NCBI RefSeq assembly: GCF_029227915.1 | Contig: NC_079878.1 | Span: 4,714,001 to 4,778,000, forward strand | Reading direction: 5' to 3' | Source: Hydractinia symbiolongicarpus | Lineage: Eukaryota; Cnidaria; Hydrozoa; Anthoathecata; Hydractiniidae | Length of the DNA stretch: 64,000 nucleotides | Program-made: the position numbers and the translations under genes | In this document: in pieces, positions 44,434 to 56,300 of the stretch | How the letters are laid out: each line of letters starts with the position of its first letter | Position numbering within the stretch: position 1 is the first letter of the stretch | The notes under the pieces: model-generated | The model's database searches: none | Told to the model about the DNA's origin: nothing | Seen by the model: the letters and a program-made list of their open reading frames with translations, nothing else

Positions 44434-47400
44434 CTACTCTAAAGGCTTTGTATGTATACGATCATCGAGCACTACCCTTTTATCGTAAAACGCTGATAGA
44501 CCCAGCTTGTTTTGCTGATATGTGACCATCCCCTGGTTATGAACTCGGAAGCCCACATTTTTTGCAGTATCCAGCTCTCCGTTTAATGCTGCCATATATC
44601 TAGACCACGTCACTTCATTTTGTCTTTTGGACATTCCTTTACACGAGAATTTAGTGTCATTTTTACCTTCGACGAAATAGCACTTGGCTGTCAGCGCAAT
44701 CATCCTAGACCCGATAAATTCCTCCTTAAATAACCCTCCGGTTCGGCTCGAGTGTTTGTCGGTAACGAGCCAGTTCTTAACATCCTCATCGTACTGCTCG
44801 AGTAGCTCCGAGTGAACAACATCACGTAGTTTATCTCCAGATATGGCAAAATACGCTGAGTCCGTGTCCATATAAATGTTCTCAAAATCTCGTCGATCTA
44901 CGTACTTGTCGAGAAAATTATAGTAAAATTCGAGCATCCGCAATTTAGCCAATTGATACACTAGGATTCCACATTGGTACGCCCGGTTTATGGAAACTCC
45001 TTGTTTAACCCGCCTTACTTCGTATGCCTCTCCAATTTCTTCAAGATCCTCCAATTAAGGGCTTCTCATTGCTGCATCTACCTTTTCATCCTTTGTAAAT
45101 GTGGTATTGTTATGTCTCGCCAGGTCTTCTATCATTTTGCCATAGAAGCTATTACCTTTTAATATAGCTGCATCGCCCGCAATACGTTTATCAGGGTTCT
45201 TATCAGCTTGGCGCCGCGCATCCGCTATTTCTTCCGGGAACCAAGCGAATGGTTTACCCCTTGAGTACTTGAGTATTTGATAACAAGCTGTAATTTTTAA
45301 ACCATGATTAATATACCATTTAAGCAAGTCAGTACAAAGCAGGATCTTCTCAGCTTTCATCACTCCCAACAGCTTTTTAGTGCCTGGTATACGTTTTCGC
45401 TCTGTCTTGTTTAAATACTCGTGCATATGCTGAGGGATTTGATTGTCAGCGATCTCCGTGACTACAAATAACGGGGACATCTCGCTGAATGTTTCGTACA
45501 ACTCAGTTGGCACTTCAATATCAACTTGAGCAAACCCGAAAAGCGATCCATCTAGAATGCTCTCCATTAGATCATCTATTTTTTCAGCAGGATCTGCCAT
45601 TTTTATTAGCTTCTCCTTCCCACAAGGGAAATCTTGGAGTAGGGTGCTCGGGTAGAGCATATTGGCGTCATATCCTAGGATGGTTCTACATTTTTTCGGT
45701 TCGTTATAAATATGTGAGCGAATACCCGTCACATTACTCTCATGGTACCTACAAAATACGATAGCTGGCCCACCTACTATGCCAGTTTGCAGGAGCTCAT
45801 ATGCCTCGTTCTTTGTACAAGATGTACAAGCGTTTTGAACCAGTTTACAATATTCGCATCGGGCTTTGGTGCAACGAGCCTCACATTTATGCTTACAGGG
45901 ATCACCCGGGGCATAAAGCTGTATATCATGGTTCAACCGCAAGGATTTATTCAGTACATACCGCATCGAAACACCCGGAATGCTTACGGCATCTTTCAAA
46001 ATGTCAATCTCATCCTCGTAGTACTCGTCGGGTCTTGCCTCGATAAATGGTATTACATTGGCCATATTGTATTCGGCTAAGCAATCCAGCATCGTGACGC
46101 ATTCTCTTTTAAAAAACTCATTTCTGAACGTCTGGTAATCTTCGGGTGATAGGGTGTTTTTACCACTGAGTGTGCTATAAAACGCCTCATGATCGACTGG
46201 GCCCACATGGTTCAACTTTTCGTAGCATGTTAGCCATTCGTACGGAAACATTAATTTTTTGAGATCACAATCCAATGATTTGCACCATCTTTCATAACTC
46301 AAGCCTGGCGCCAGAAAATTCTTAATATCGATAAATTTGAACTCTGAAGTGGTTAGAAACATGTAGTCGTTGTCTTTTTTTGCCACTTTGATATTATCAT
46401 CATCCGCAATTCGTTCGACAAAATACCGCTTTATCATGGTGATATCGTACTTGCCACTATTGAAACCTATCACCGTCACTTGATTTACCCATTCATGCCA
46501 AGCATTTTGAGTTTGTTCCGGGAGCATATCGAAATCATCCGGCTTGGGATATATCAGTTCAACTTCTTGGACAATCCGGATCTGTCTCTGCTCTAATTGC
46601 TCAACAAATTTTTGGATTGAAGGTAGGATGTTCTTGGAGCGAATCGTGATTTGCAACACTTGGGATATGCTCGGAGATATATGTTAAATCAGACGTGGGC
46701 TGCTGATTCAATGGTGCCAGGAGGGCCTCGAAATCAAATACAATGAAATGGGGATATGGTCGAAATTCTTTCTTGAATACCCTCTTAGCCTTGGGAGGCT
46801 TTTCGCACTCCCATGCAGTGACAAGATTGTACCCCAGCCCCCGAATGTGGTCTTCTTTAAATTTGGTACGATTGAAATTATTTTTTATCTACGTTGGTTC
46901 GCTGTGGTTGACATGGGCATCCATGCCATTTACAGGCGTGATATTCGTATACTGTCTTTGTATGAGGATCATACCCGTCTACCCTATAAACTTCCTTACT
47001 ACCATCGCGTATCACACGCTCTCCCCCATGTCCACAAAGAGCATGATGTATATGCCTACCTGTTTGCTCTGACATGGCCTCAATCTATTGGCATGCCGCG
47101 TAACTGAAACCCTTATCGGGATAGAATACCTTTTCAGAGCTACTCGGCATGCGCTCAACCCTATCACCTTTGCAAATGATCTTGGTCTTGATGCCTTCGC
47201 ATTCGTTATTCTTGTGTCGTGTGAGATTTTCGGGTCTGGTAAATCTTTGTGTACAAACCTCGCATTCCCAATGCTGCGTCAATACATCCATCTTCTTGAT
47301 ATAGAAATAATGACCCTGCAGCATACCAATATTGATCGTGTCTAAGTCTTTTTTGTATTGGCCTTGTCCGTATACGAGTCGCCATGGGGCCTTATCGGTG

Positions 47401-48380
47401 TTTGTTTTTGGTTCAAAGACTCTGATATTAATTTTGAATTTTTTAGCGATGCCCTCCAAATCCACGAGCCTCATAGCACGTACCTCTCCCCTCTTTAACT
47501 TGGGTTCCTCGTAGTATTCACGAGCTAATTTGAGAGCTGGCCTTGTGAGGAACTTTTCGCACTGTTTTCGCTCTTCCCGGTAATGAACAGCTAGGCACAA
47601 GCTGTCTGTTCTCTCTTCCGTCTTGTCAAAGCTATAAATGCACCTTTTTCCGCGCAACCAATCTGGTAATGGTCCACATCCAAGTAGGGGCTCCCTCGTA
47701 AAAATAATCTTAATCTGCACGTGCTTGAAGACTATTTTACCCTCATATGCCCCAAGGGTCTCGATGGTTCTGTCTGGTGGTAAATAGGCTTTCGTCCAGA
47801 ATTCCGCATCTTCCAGATCAAGGCGTTTCATCTCACATTCATCGATGAAAGCCTCGATTTCAGTCATGCTTGAGAGTGACCTAGAGCTCTTGGTTTTGTG
47901 ATAATTCGCAACATCTCCACCGCCTCGGTAATATCGCAGCCAAATGAGTATATCACCTTCACACGCATGTTTACATGGGGGGGGGGGGATTTTTCGCATA
48001 ATGGTATCTGTCAATAGCTGGTTAAGGTTTTTGTCGAACCTCCATGTTTTGATGCGGTTTCCGTCTTCTATCATTTCCGCGTCATCGTTAAAAATATTAT
48101 GGATATCCTCAATCACATCAGTATTGGTGGCATGCTTAGATTCTTTCCCAAACATGTGTTTGAGGTCCTCAATTCCTTGGTATTCATCTTCGATGGTGAC
48201 CCGTTGAACCTCATCGTGGAGAGTTGGTGTTCCTGAAAATTGATCCCTGGCCTTGTTATAGTAGTAACTAACGGTATCCCGCACGCTCCTTAGTTGTTTA
48301 GTGAGAGCTTCGCGAGTTGCCGCTACTGGTGCCGACACGGTATTATATATTTTACTGATGGCATTTTTGAACCAACTCAT
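44434..48380 (-). pseudogene. Polinton protein-primed family B DNA polymerase, broken
   Basis: The frame from 48380 (MSWFKNAISKIYNTVSAPVA) holds an N-domain with an OTU-like stretch (PLPDWLRGKRC, TDSLCLAVHYREE) and a C2H2 finger (CEVCTQRFTRPENLTRH). A TAG (47085-47087) follows, then ALCGHGGERVI and YEYHACKWHGCPC. Frameshifts lie near 46880 and 46640, between exonuclease motif I (FDFEALLAP, 46712-46746) and motif II (GFNSGKYD). Motif A (GYDANMLYPS, about 45660) and KGNSFYGKM precede a TAA at 45055-45057. The same frame resumes to motif C (YMDTDSAY, 44848-44870) and the KGMSKRQN region. In intact elements it replicates the linear genome from a terminal protein. It cannot be made here. Confidence 0.9.
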
Positions 48381-48449
48381 CTTTATTATAGGTAGATTTC
48401 AATTTCAACCAGCATTTTTTTTTGGTTTGGTCAAGGATTGGATATTTCA

Positions 48450-48460
48450 GGGAATTTCCC
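48450..48460. promoter_or_regulatory. Palindromic kappaB-like site, right
   Basis: GGGAATTTCCC lies at the inner border of the right repeat, upstream of the polymerase. It is retained although the 30 bases beside it have diverged from the left repeat. Confidence 0.45.
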
Positions 48461-48526
48461 TTACTCATATTCTGTATACTATTATTTATAGCATATATAG
48501 TATATATGCCTTTGCGCATGCGTTGA

Positions 48527-48592
48527 TGACGTCATATTATTATTATGTGTTGGTTATTGGCATATGAATATGATTATGTGTTGATGACGTCA
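48527..48592. promoter_or_regulatory. Two CRE octamers in the right repeat
   Basis: TGACGTCA occurs at 48527-48534 and 48585-48592, mirroring the left pair. Spacing between the two is 50 bp in both repeats. Confidence 0.5.
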
Positions 48593-48720
48593 TATGATTT
48601 TGTTTTTTACTTGTTTTGGAATGAGGTGGTGGTGGAAGTGGTGGAAGCGGGGTTTTTCAGGGGTAAAGGTGTGAAAGGAGCGAAAACCTGATTATAATCA
48701 CTCCCTACTACTACTGTCCT

Positions 48721-50078
48721 TATGCTCTTGGCATGTGTAAAGTTTTGTAGTTTAACAATGGCCTTATCTTTAATTATATGTAGAAATATGACGTCAGCAT
48801 TTTTTAAAAACTGACTTATGACATCATAAGATCCCGGATTTTAAATATTTAAAATCTTGAATAATTTGAGAACGGGAAAAGATTTTAAAAAAAATCCAAA
48901 GGGCTTGATAAACAACTTTTTATTCTCCACAACATATAAAAAAATCATTTTTGAGACAGATCCTCAACAATGGTTTTACAAGTACCAGGTAGGTGTGACA
49001 AGTATTTCTGATAAACTGGCCATTGTAATTTATTTTCTCATATTATTATGTGTGCGTGGATAATTTTAGAAATGAAATACCAACCTCGTCCTCGGGGTCT
49101 TTTTAGTCTAATGTAAGCGCAGGTCGAATTTATGTGTGTTTAGTGCTGCAAAAGGGCTACCAAAAGGGCTACCAAACAACCTTGTTCCGGCAGGGCATTT
49201 TGCCTTGTTGATAAGTTGATAGCCACGAGAAAGGCCCTGGAACAGGCTGGTCACATGATCCATCCCTTATAATTTATGATAAATATACCAAAGAAATAAT
49301 TTATGAACAGTCTTTGCCCTGCAAAAATTTATTTCTGCCCCGCGCGGGAGCTTCATGTAAACAAGAGTACAACTAATATGGCGGTCGATTTATTTTATGG
49401 CGTAGATAAAAAATAGCTAAGGTTTAGCATCACTAAGAGAGGCTCGTTTAAAAATTATGTAAATCAATATAGAAAGTGTTGCGGAGAGGTTGCCAAGGCA
49501 AAGGCATTAAGCACGGCAAGGAAAGGGCAAAGGCAGGCAAGGAAATAGGAAGAGGAATCAGGAAGGCAGGGGTAGGCAAGGCATGGGAGCCACAGGCAAG
49601 GACATAGTAGGCAGGCACCAGAAAAGGCATAGGAAGGGTAGGCAAAGAAAGGCACGGTCAGTGCTGGCAAGGCAATGGAACGGCAAGGCAGGGGTGCATG
49701 ACTTTAGTAGAAAATCTCCATCTTACAACTCAAAGATTGCGTATATTCAATATGTCTAAGTTAAGTATCATATTAGTCCAGGAGTATAGAAAATATTGAG
49801 GTGCAAATGTTTCAAATTCAATATCTCAAAAAAAAAGTCTTAAATTTATCTCAGGTCAATACACAGTGAATCATAGCAGAATTATGTGCCATTACAAGTA
49901 TTTAAACAATCGGTCATAACGACATATCATTTTTTCATAAATCTGAGATTAACTTGGTTCCAATGACAACAACATTAAAAAGTCAAGATATAGAAATAAT
50001 CAGAGAAGTCCTACTCAAAGGTTACCTATTATATGAAAACCTGGTTGTTGTAGGTGCAAGATAATTATGTTTTTCCTA
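48721..50078. other. Intergenic with two low-complexity or repeat patches
   Basis: 49140-49290 carries AACCTTGTTCCGGCAGGGC and ends TGGTCACATGA, a repeat also seen inverted at 52895-53000. 49490-49690 is an imperfect GGCAAGGCA array that makes spurious minus-strand frames rich in Leu/Pro/Ala. Confidence 0.6.
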
Positions 50079-50146
50079 GCCCTGTCCAGGATTTGAACCT
50101 GGATCTCTCATTAGCATGAGTGTCATAGCCATTAGACCAGCAGGGC
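50079..50146 (-). repeat. tRNA-like sequence with perfect A and B boxes
   Basis: On the minus strand TGGTCTAATGG fits the A box and GGTTCAAATCC the B box. Acceptor arms pair 6 of 7 and the T-arm 5 of 5. The anticodon stem CTCAT-ATGAG closes a 4-nt loop, so a decoding tRNA is excluded at 68 nt. Probably a tRNA-derived SINE head or a tRNA pseudogene. Confidence 0.5.
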
Positions 50147-53038
50147 ATAAACATAAATATATATACAAAACTTTACAGGTGAGTATTATATACACTTAGG
50201 AATTTACGCTGGTTAAGCCACAAGTAACTGTGTTACCTGGCGTTAAACGCTTGATGGAACAATTAATACAAATTTTAAACTGTACCACACATTCAGGTGG
50301 CTGGCTTTAGTACAGGTGTGCAGTATATCATAAATCGAGTGAAACACACAACATTAAAGGTGTGTCGGGTGTGTAATTATATTTTTCAGATTCACAAAAT
50401 ATATATTTCCTTCAACTTTAGCTTGAATAGAAACACAATTTACATATTGTGCCATGTCATAGCGAAAACTATTTCATAAAATGTTCCCGGTAAAACTTAA
50501 AATATATATGTACTTTAATCTGTGGTGCGCCATTAGTATAGGTAAACAAACCCTTTGAAAATAACTTTAGCACAACTTCTGTTAAATAGAAACACAGGTA
50601 ATAGCTTGTCGTTAACACTAGGCTGAGTGATTAGTACAAATATACTGTGGCGCACATCCGAAAAAACTTTGGTTCACATAAACAGACAGTAAACACCCTG
50701 TTGTTATCCTACACAGCTAAAACAATCATTCAGCAATTTTATTTTGCGGAAAAGTTTTTGTAACATTTAAAAATAAAAACACTGTTCAAAACCTGTTTTT
50801 ACGCCCCTAAAGAATCCTGCAATATTTTATGGGAAAAGTTTCTGTGCTAGATCAAAAATTAATCATAAAATTGGACAGCCGTAATACATTTTTAAAAAAA
50901 CCTTTACTGCAACTTCGGTTTAAAAAAACACAGGGGAAACAGCCTGTTGTTAGCCTGTGCAGCTAAAAATCAAATAGCAGTATATGTTTTGTTTGCAAAC
51001 AAGTTTTCATGACAGTAGGATAAAAATATCTTATTCCAGACTGAACAAAAACATCATTAGAGCCACATGTGTAAGGATCGGGTCAAGTTACAAAAACAGA
51101 AATTATTGGGACATTATTTGTATACATATCGTGAAATTAGGTAAAAAATAATGAATACACTTGCAGATTTTCAATACATGTTGACGATTGAACGAGATAT
51201 CTATCTACATCTACATCTACATCTATCTATATATATATTGAAATAATTTTCGCTTCTGCAACTTAAGCCGCACTGATGTATGCTCAGTGTACAATATATA
51301 GCTAGCTACAACCGTCCACGAAAATATAGCTCTCTATCCCCCCTTAATGTTAAGAACTGCCCATTTGTGGCTAAGCAACGTAAACAATTACACGTGACAT
51401 ACCTGTATATAAACATTTACTATCCGCAAAATATCTAGCTGGCTATGTTTGGCCATTTTGTGGACGATTGTAGCTAGAACAAGCTGTATGATGGGACATT
51501 CCTACAGAGTAGAATTATCTCACTCACTGTGTAGTATATATGTATAATAGCTAGCTAGATAGAGGATAGGTAGAAAATCAGTCTCAAACAAATTTTCTAT
51601 GCTAGCTATGTTGCTGATTTTATGCCTATAGCTACATGGGTAGTTCTATCCCAGCTAAGTAGTTAATTTTCTGCAAGCTTTGTAGCTAGTTTTATGCTAG
51701 CTATATTGCATTGTTTGTTTGTTTTATGCTAGCTAACTCTTACAGTAGCTAGGTAGCTAAATGCTATCTAAGTTCTATTATTATTCTATCTAAATCTGCA
51801 GTTTTAAGCTAGCTAGCTTTAGGTGTGAGTGAGAATAAGAATGGGTTCATTACATGTAAAAAAAAAAGTGATATACAAGCGAGCTAAACATACCCTTTCT
51901 TCATTTTCTTGAACAAGCCCTTCCGTCAGTTGCGATATAGCTTAGATTAACAAAAGTTTGAGTTTGAGGCGCTATGTGTCCGAGAAAAAAGTCATGTGAT
52001 ATTAGTAAAATTAATATGTGCATCACCTGGCTAAAAATTGTAGGCAAACTTAATCTCAACTGGAAACAGCATCATTTACGCTTGGTTAAAAAACAACAAA
52101 AACTCCATCGCCGTGCTAAAAACATATTGTCTCGCTTACTAAAAAATGTAATTAAGAATGACCATATTAAATCGCTGGATTACTGTGATCCTTTGGACGA
52201 AATTTTAATATTTCCATAGTAACCATGATAATTTGGATGTATAGGGACGAAATCCTATATACTCTCCACCGTACTTACATTTCCTTCTTATTTGGCTTAT
52301 ATAATGAGGAAATAGGCTCCGCTACGCTTCGTGCGCTGACGCGCACTCCGCTTCTCTCCGCAAAAAAAGATACCTTTTTTAGTTCAACATGATCTAAAGC
52401 AAATTTATCTCGATAGTCTTTTCCTGCAGAACTGCTGGTAGTTAGCTAGCTAACTACTAGAGCGCGTGTCTAAATTACGTGAACATCTAACTAATAGCTA
52501 GCTATAGTGATAGTACCCATTTTCACTGCAGTTGATTTCTGTAGTCATTTCATTAAAAAGCATCAGTAGTCATTTCATTATAAAACATTAAATGCTTTGC
52601 TATAGGGGCAGTTTACTTGAGAGTATAAACTTGAAAAATGCAAGATTCCATAAATCATAGCCATTTAATATGTCCTTTATAAATATGTGGTTGAGTAAAG
52701 CTGTCTAAGGATGTCACGTTTGCTAGCTAGGCAGAGAGCTCATGAATTTTAATGGACTACGCTAGTAATATTCTGACAATTTTGCTTTTATTGACAAAAT
52801 AGTTTTGTCTTCCATCTCTAAATCTTGCTTTTAAGGCAAGGACCAAATTTGCATCTCATTATCTTTGAAATTTCATAAATTCCCAGTGTTACTGGGTATT
52901 TTTGTGTCACGTGACCAGCCAGGGTCATTGCTGGCAACTCCTTAATAACGGCTCAGGGGCTGCAAGACCCTGGGGACAAGGTTGCCTACCAAAATGATTG
53001 CGCATGTTGTATGAACTGCAGAATGCACCAGCCGCTCT
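50147..53038. other. Intergenic, AGCTAGCT-rich, one orphan frame
   Basis: 51185-51235 is an ATCTATC/ATCTAC microsatellite. 51540-51830 is strikingly rich in GCTAGCTA. 51974-52219 is an 81-codon plus frame (MCPRKKSCDISKINMC ...) rich in Lys/Arg that I cannot assign. 52300-52370 holds GCTCCGCTACGCTTCGTGCG, a GC-rich repeat-like patch. 52895-53000 is the inverted partner of the repeat at 49140. Confidence 0.45.
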
Positions 53039-53183
53039 CTACCCTTTCTTTTGTAGTTCTTTCTTCCACTTCTTAAACTTTTCAACTAATTCCTCAATTA
53101 ACTCCACCATGAAAACCAAGTCATCTGTAACAATAACTTCTATGAGCACCCTGCTCTGGGTTTCATTGACAATACTTCTAAGA
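53039..53183 (-). pseudogene. LINE reverse-transcriptase fragment
   Basis: RVLIEVIVTDDLVFMVELIE continuing as ELVEKFKKWKKELQKKG matches the palm region around the YADD box of non-LTR reverse transcriptases, followed by the EEL.EKF..WK helix. The catalytic box reads VTDD in place of YADD, and a stop follows KKG. Only about 48 codons survive, just 5' of the first recognised ligase exon and antisense to it. Confidence 0.55.
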
Positions 53184-53352
53184 CTAAAACAAACAACAAA
53201 AGATTAAGTATAGAACCCAAATTCACACCAACGTTTACGTTAAATCCAACACAACTTTTAGCATTGTTGTACATACCTTCTTGTACTTTTACATTGTGTT
53301 CGCTGTTGCTAGTTTATGTCAATTATTAGTATATATTGCTTATTATTTTTAG

Positions 53353-56300
53353 ATGACAGCTAAACCTGTTGATTCATTTCAAGAATTTTGTCAGTTATGT
53401 TCAAGGCTTGCCGATGAACCAAGTTATAACAACAAAACTTCAATCATTAAAAATTTTATTAAGGAGCATTCATCAAAAAAAGGTAAGTTAATTTTTGATT
53501 TGTTTTTTTTAAGTGGTCAATTTAACATATACCTTTTCATGTTTTTCACTAGGATACTTTTTCCAATATAACATCTAGAAAAATTGCACTTAAAAATGTA
53601 ATGATGCATTTTGTATCTTGAATTTTTATTCTGTTTTAAATTTAAATTTGTTGTTGTTGTTGTTGTTGTTGTTTTATGTAAAGAAATATTTTCAACTAAA
53701 GTAATGAATAAATTTACTTCATTTTACTATCAGAAACAAAATATCCTTATTGTATGTACACAATAAAATCCCAAAATAATTTTTTGATTGATATGATGCT
53801 TTTTATTTTGTTATACTGACTGAATAATTGTAACATAGTAACATTTTATATGCACTGACGATGGTTTTATACCGAAAAGCTTTTGCTTTATTTTAACTTG
53901 TTTGTTTTTACTTTTTTAACCCAACGATATATGTATGTATGTATGGTCGATTAATATTTATTTCTATAATGACATAATTTACAATTAACCGGTCACTAAC
54001 AAAGTAACAAGGCGTTCGCTAAAAATACATGTATATATATACAGTAAATACCAGAAAAGCAGAAAATACTAACAATAAAAAAATCTTTTTTTTAAAAAAA
54101 CTTCCTAATTAAAACTTAGTAATTGCCTATTGTGCACACTGCAGACACATTCGTCCGGCCTACGGAAAAGCATATGCGGTGTGCGCAATAGATGTAACAT
54201 ATTCAGATTAATGTGGGATCAAGACAGTCGAGACTAAGAACAATTACACAGAGAATCTCAAAAACGTTTTGCAAACTTTTATTGTGCCGCTAATTGCGCG
54301 CATCTGTATTGTTCGTATTAAGCTAGAGTTTTCCTTTTGCGTGAAACCGAGATTGTTCAAACTGCTTTCCAAGCGTTTAGGAACAGTTCCAAGTGCACCG
54401 ACAATAACAGGCACTAACGAGAAGGTATAGTTTTTGTACATTAACTGCATATTGCGTAATAAAGGTCCGTAAATGTTCTCTTTTTCGCATATCTTTGATG
54501 TAACGTTTACATCAGCAGGGCAGCTAATTTTGATAATCTTGCATGTTTTACTTTGTAAATCCCACTGGATGATATCGGGTTTGTTGTGTTTAACCTTTGT
54601 CGCTGTCTTCACCGGTACGTTCCACCAATACTCCTTACACCCTTCCTTGTACACAAACTCGTTTTCGCTGCATTTGACGTTCGCATGAGGGTCTTTCTTC
54701 CATTGGTAATGCCGTATAGACCGTTGCTGCAATCGGGTCATGTCGCAATGGGAGATAGTATCTAGCTGACATTAGGCCCCAATCAGGAATCTATCTATCT
54801 ATCTAACGGCTTTTGTGTTCAATGGGCAAAATATATGCTAGCTAAAACCTTGTTCAGAAGTGTTACAGTTTAGTTTATATATGAAAATTGTATTTTTATT
54901 TAAAAAAAAGAAATATATATAAACATAAAAGACTATTAAGGATATTGCTAATTTAAAAGATATACATGTGCTCAGTCATGTCATCTTGTAAGATAAATAA
55001 GCTCTCCTTAATTTCAAGTGTAAAACAGCTAATTTCCATTCGCCTGAATCAGTACTTCATTCACCTGGTAAATTTCTTATGAAATTATAGTTCTGATTGC
55101 TAGTGCAAATTTTGTGTATCAGCCTTTAAATTTCAGAAATATTTGATTTAGCAAAATTACCATGGTTATATGGTAAATTTAGGAATTTACTTTGCATTCC
55201 TTTTGCTTGAAAAAATGTTTCATTAGTTGTTGATAGTAGAACACTACCATATGGTGATATTTGTTTGATGAAAATAAAATGTAGAATTAGTGAACAATAT
55301 CACAGTGGTCAATTGACAATCCATTTCAAATTAAGACAAGCGTTGCGTTGCATCTTGAAAACTAGTATATTAAATATCGAAAGAATAAATTATCACTTTT
55401 TTTTGAATGGAAACACTTCAAGTGCTTTTTGGCATAATTTTTAAAACAAAATCTCACTTTCAGCTTATTTTATAAAACAAGTAAAATTGTGTCAATAAGT
55501 ATGATTAAGATGTGTAGGATTTTAAGCCAAAAGTGTTTTCATCAGATACTGTCTTAATTTTTACAATGCTAGATAGATAGAGATAGATGTGCATATTTTA
55601 CATGGCTAGCCTCACAAATATCGAGGGATATACCCTGTCTATTATTTCCAGGAGGGGCCATGGCTTAGATGGAGAGTCCTAGAGTATTTAATGCTCATTT
55701 TGAGCGACGCAGACCCAATTAGGGCCCGCGCTCTACTAGACAACTCCCGGCAACATCCAACGGCCCACACAGTGTGCCATCTTCCCAATTTCCCTCACAT
55801 GGCTTGGGTTAACCCGGAGCTATGGTAACATTCACTCGCCCAAGTTGAATCGCCGTCAAGAGGAATCGAACCCCGGTCTCCCGCACAGAGTACGAGAGCT
55901 ATAACCACTAATCTACGGCGCCATAAACCACTAATCTACGGCGCCATAAACTATTGCTAAATTATCAATTGCTAAATTATCATAGTAGAAGCAGAGTCTG
56001 AGTTTATGTTTTAGCAATTTATTACCAAAGTAAACCTGTTGTAATTGCTAACACTTTGGCAATTTCTTCAGCAATTGCTGAGTGTCAAAGTATTAACAAA
56101 AATTGGGGCCTTATCATGTTAGCTACAAAAAAGGTATTTATTTGCTGGAATATTTTAGTTTAATTGTCTTTTAGGTAAATATGATGGGGATTTGTTTCTC
56201 TTGGCAAAGCTTTTACTTCCTGGAACACAAAAAAGAATCTACAATGTTAAAGATAAGCAACTCTTGAAGTATTTTTCACAGGTACGTTCTTTTTTTAACA

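Larger units (their letters stand above)
35824..48715. mobile_element. Polinton/Maverick, complete but inactivated (12.9 kb)
   Basis: Long terminal inverted repeats begin AGTAGTAGTARGGAGTGATT and the element is flanked by GTCCT on both sides (TGTCCT if the terminal base is assigned to the duplication). Gene content is diagnostic: major capsid protein, packaging ATPase, integrase and family B polymerase with a TPVR-less protein-primed-type core. Genes run plus (36.1-36.9), minus (38.1-37.0), plus (38.2-40.9), then one long compact minus block (48.4-41.0). GC content is visibly higher than in the flanks. Near-identical repeats and an exact target duplication indicate recent insertion, yet six genes are broken. 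No maturation protease was recognised. This is an endogenous virus-like element of the host genome. Confidence 0.95.
48449..48715 (-). repeat. Polinton right terminal inverted repeat
   Basis: Inverse of the left repeat, with a core of about 223 bp (48493-48715) differing at only a handful of positions. The duplication GTCCT follows at 48716-48720. The polymerase start lies 70 bp inside its inner edge. Confidence 0.95.

Noticed and set aside
49448-49670. Two Leu/Pro/Ala-rich minus frames
   Set aside because: Produced by the GGCAAGGCA low-complexity patch.
50079-50146. Functional tRNA gene
   Set aside because: Only 68 nt, and the anticodon stem closes a 4-nt loop.
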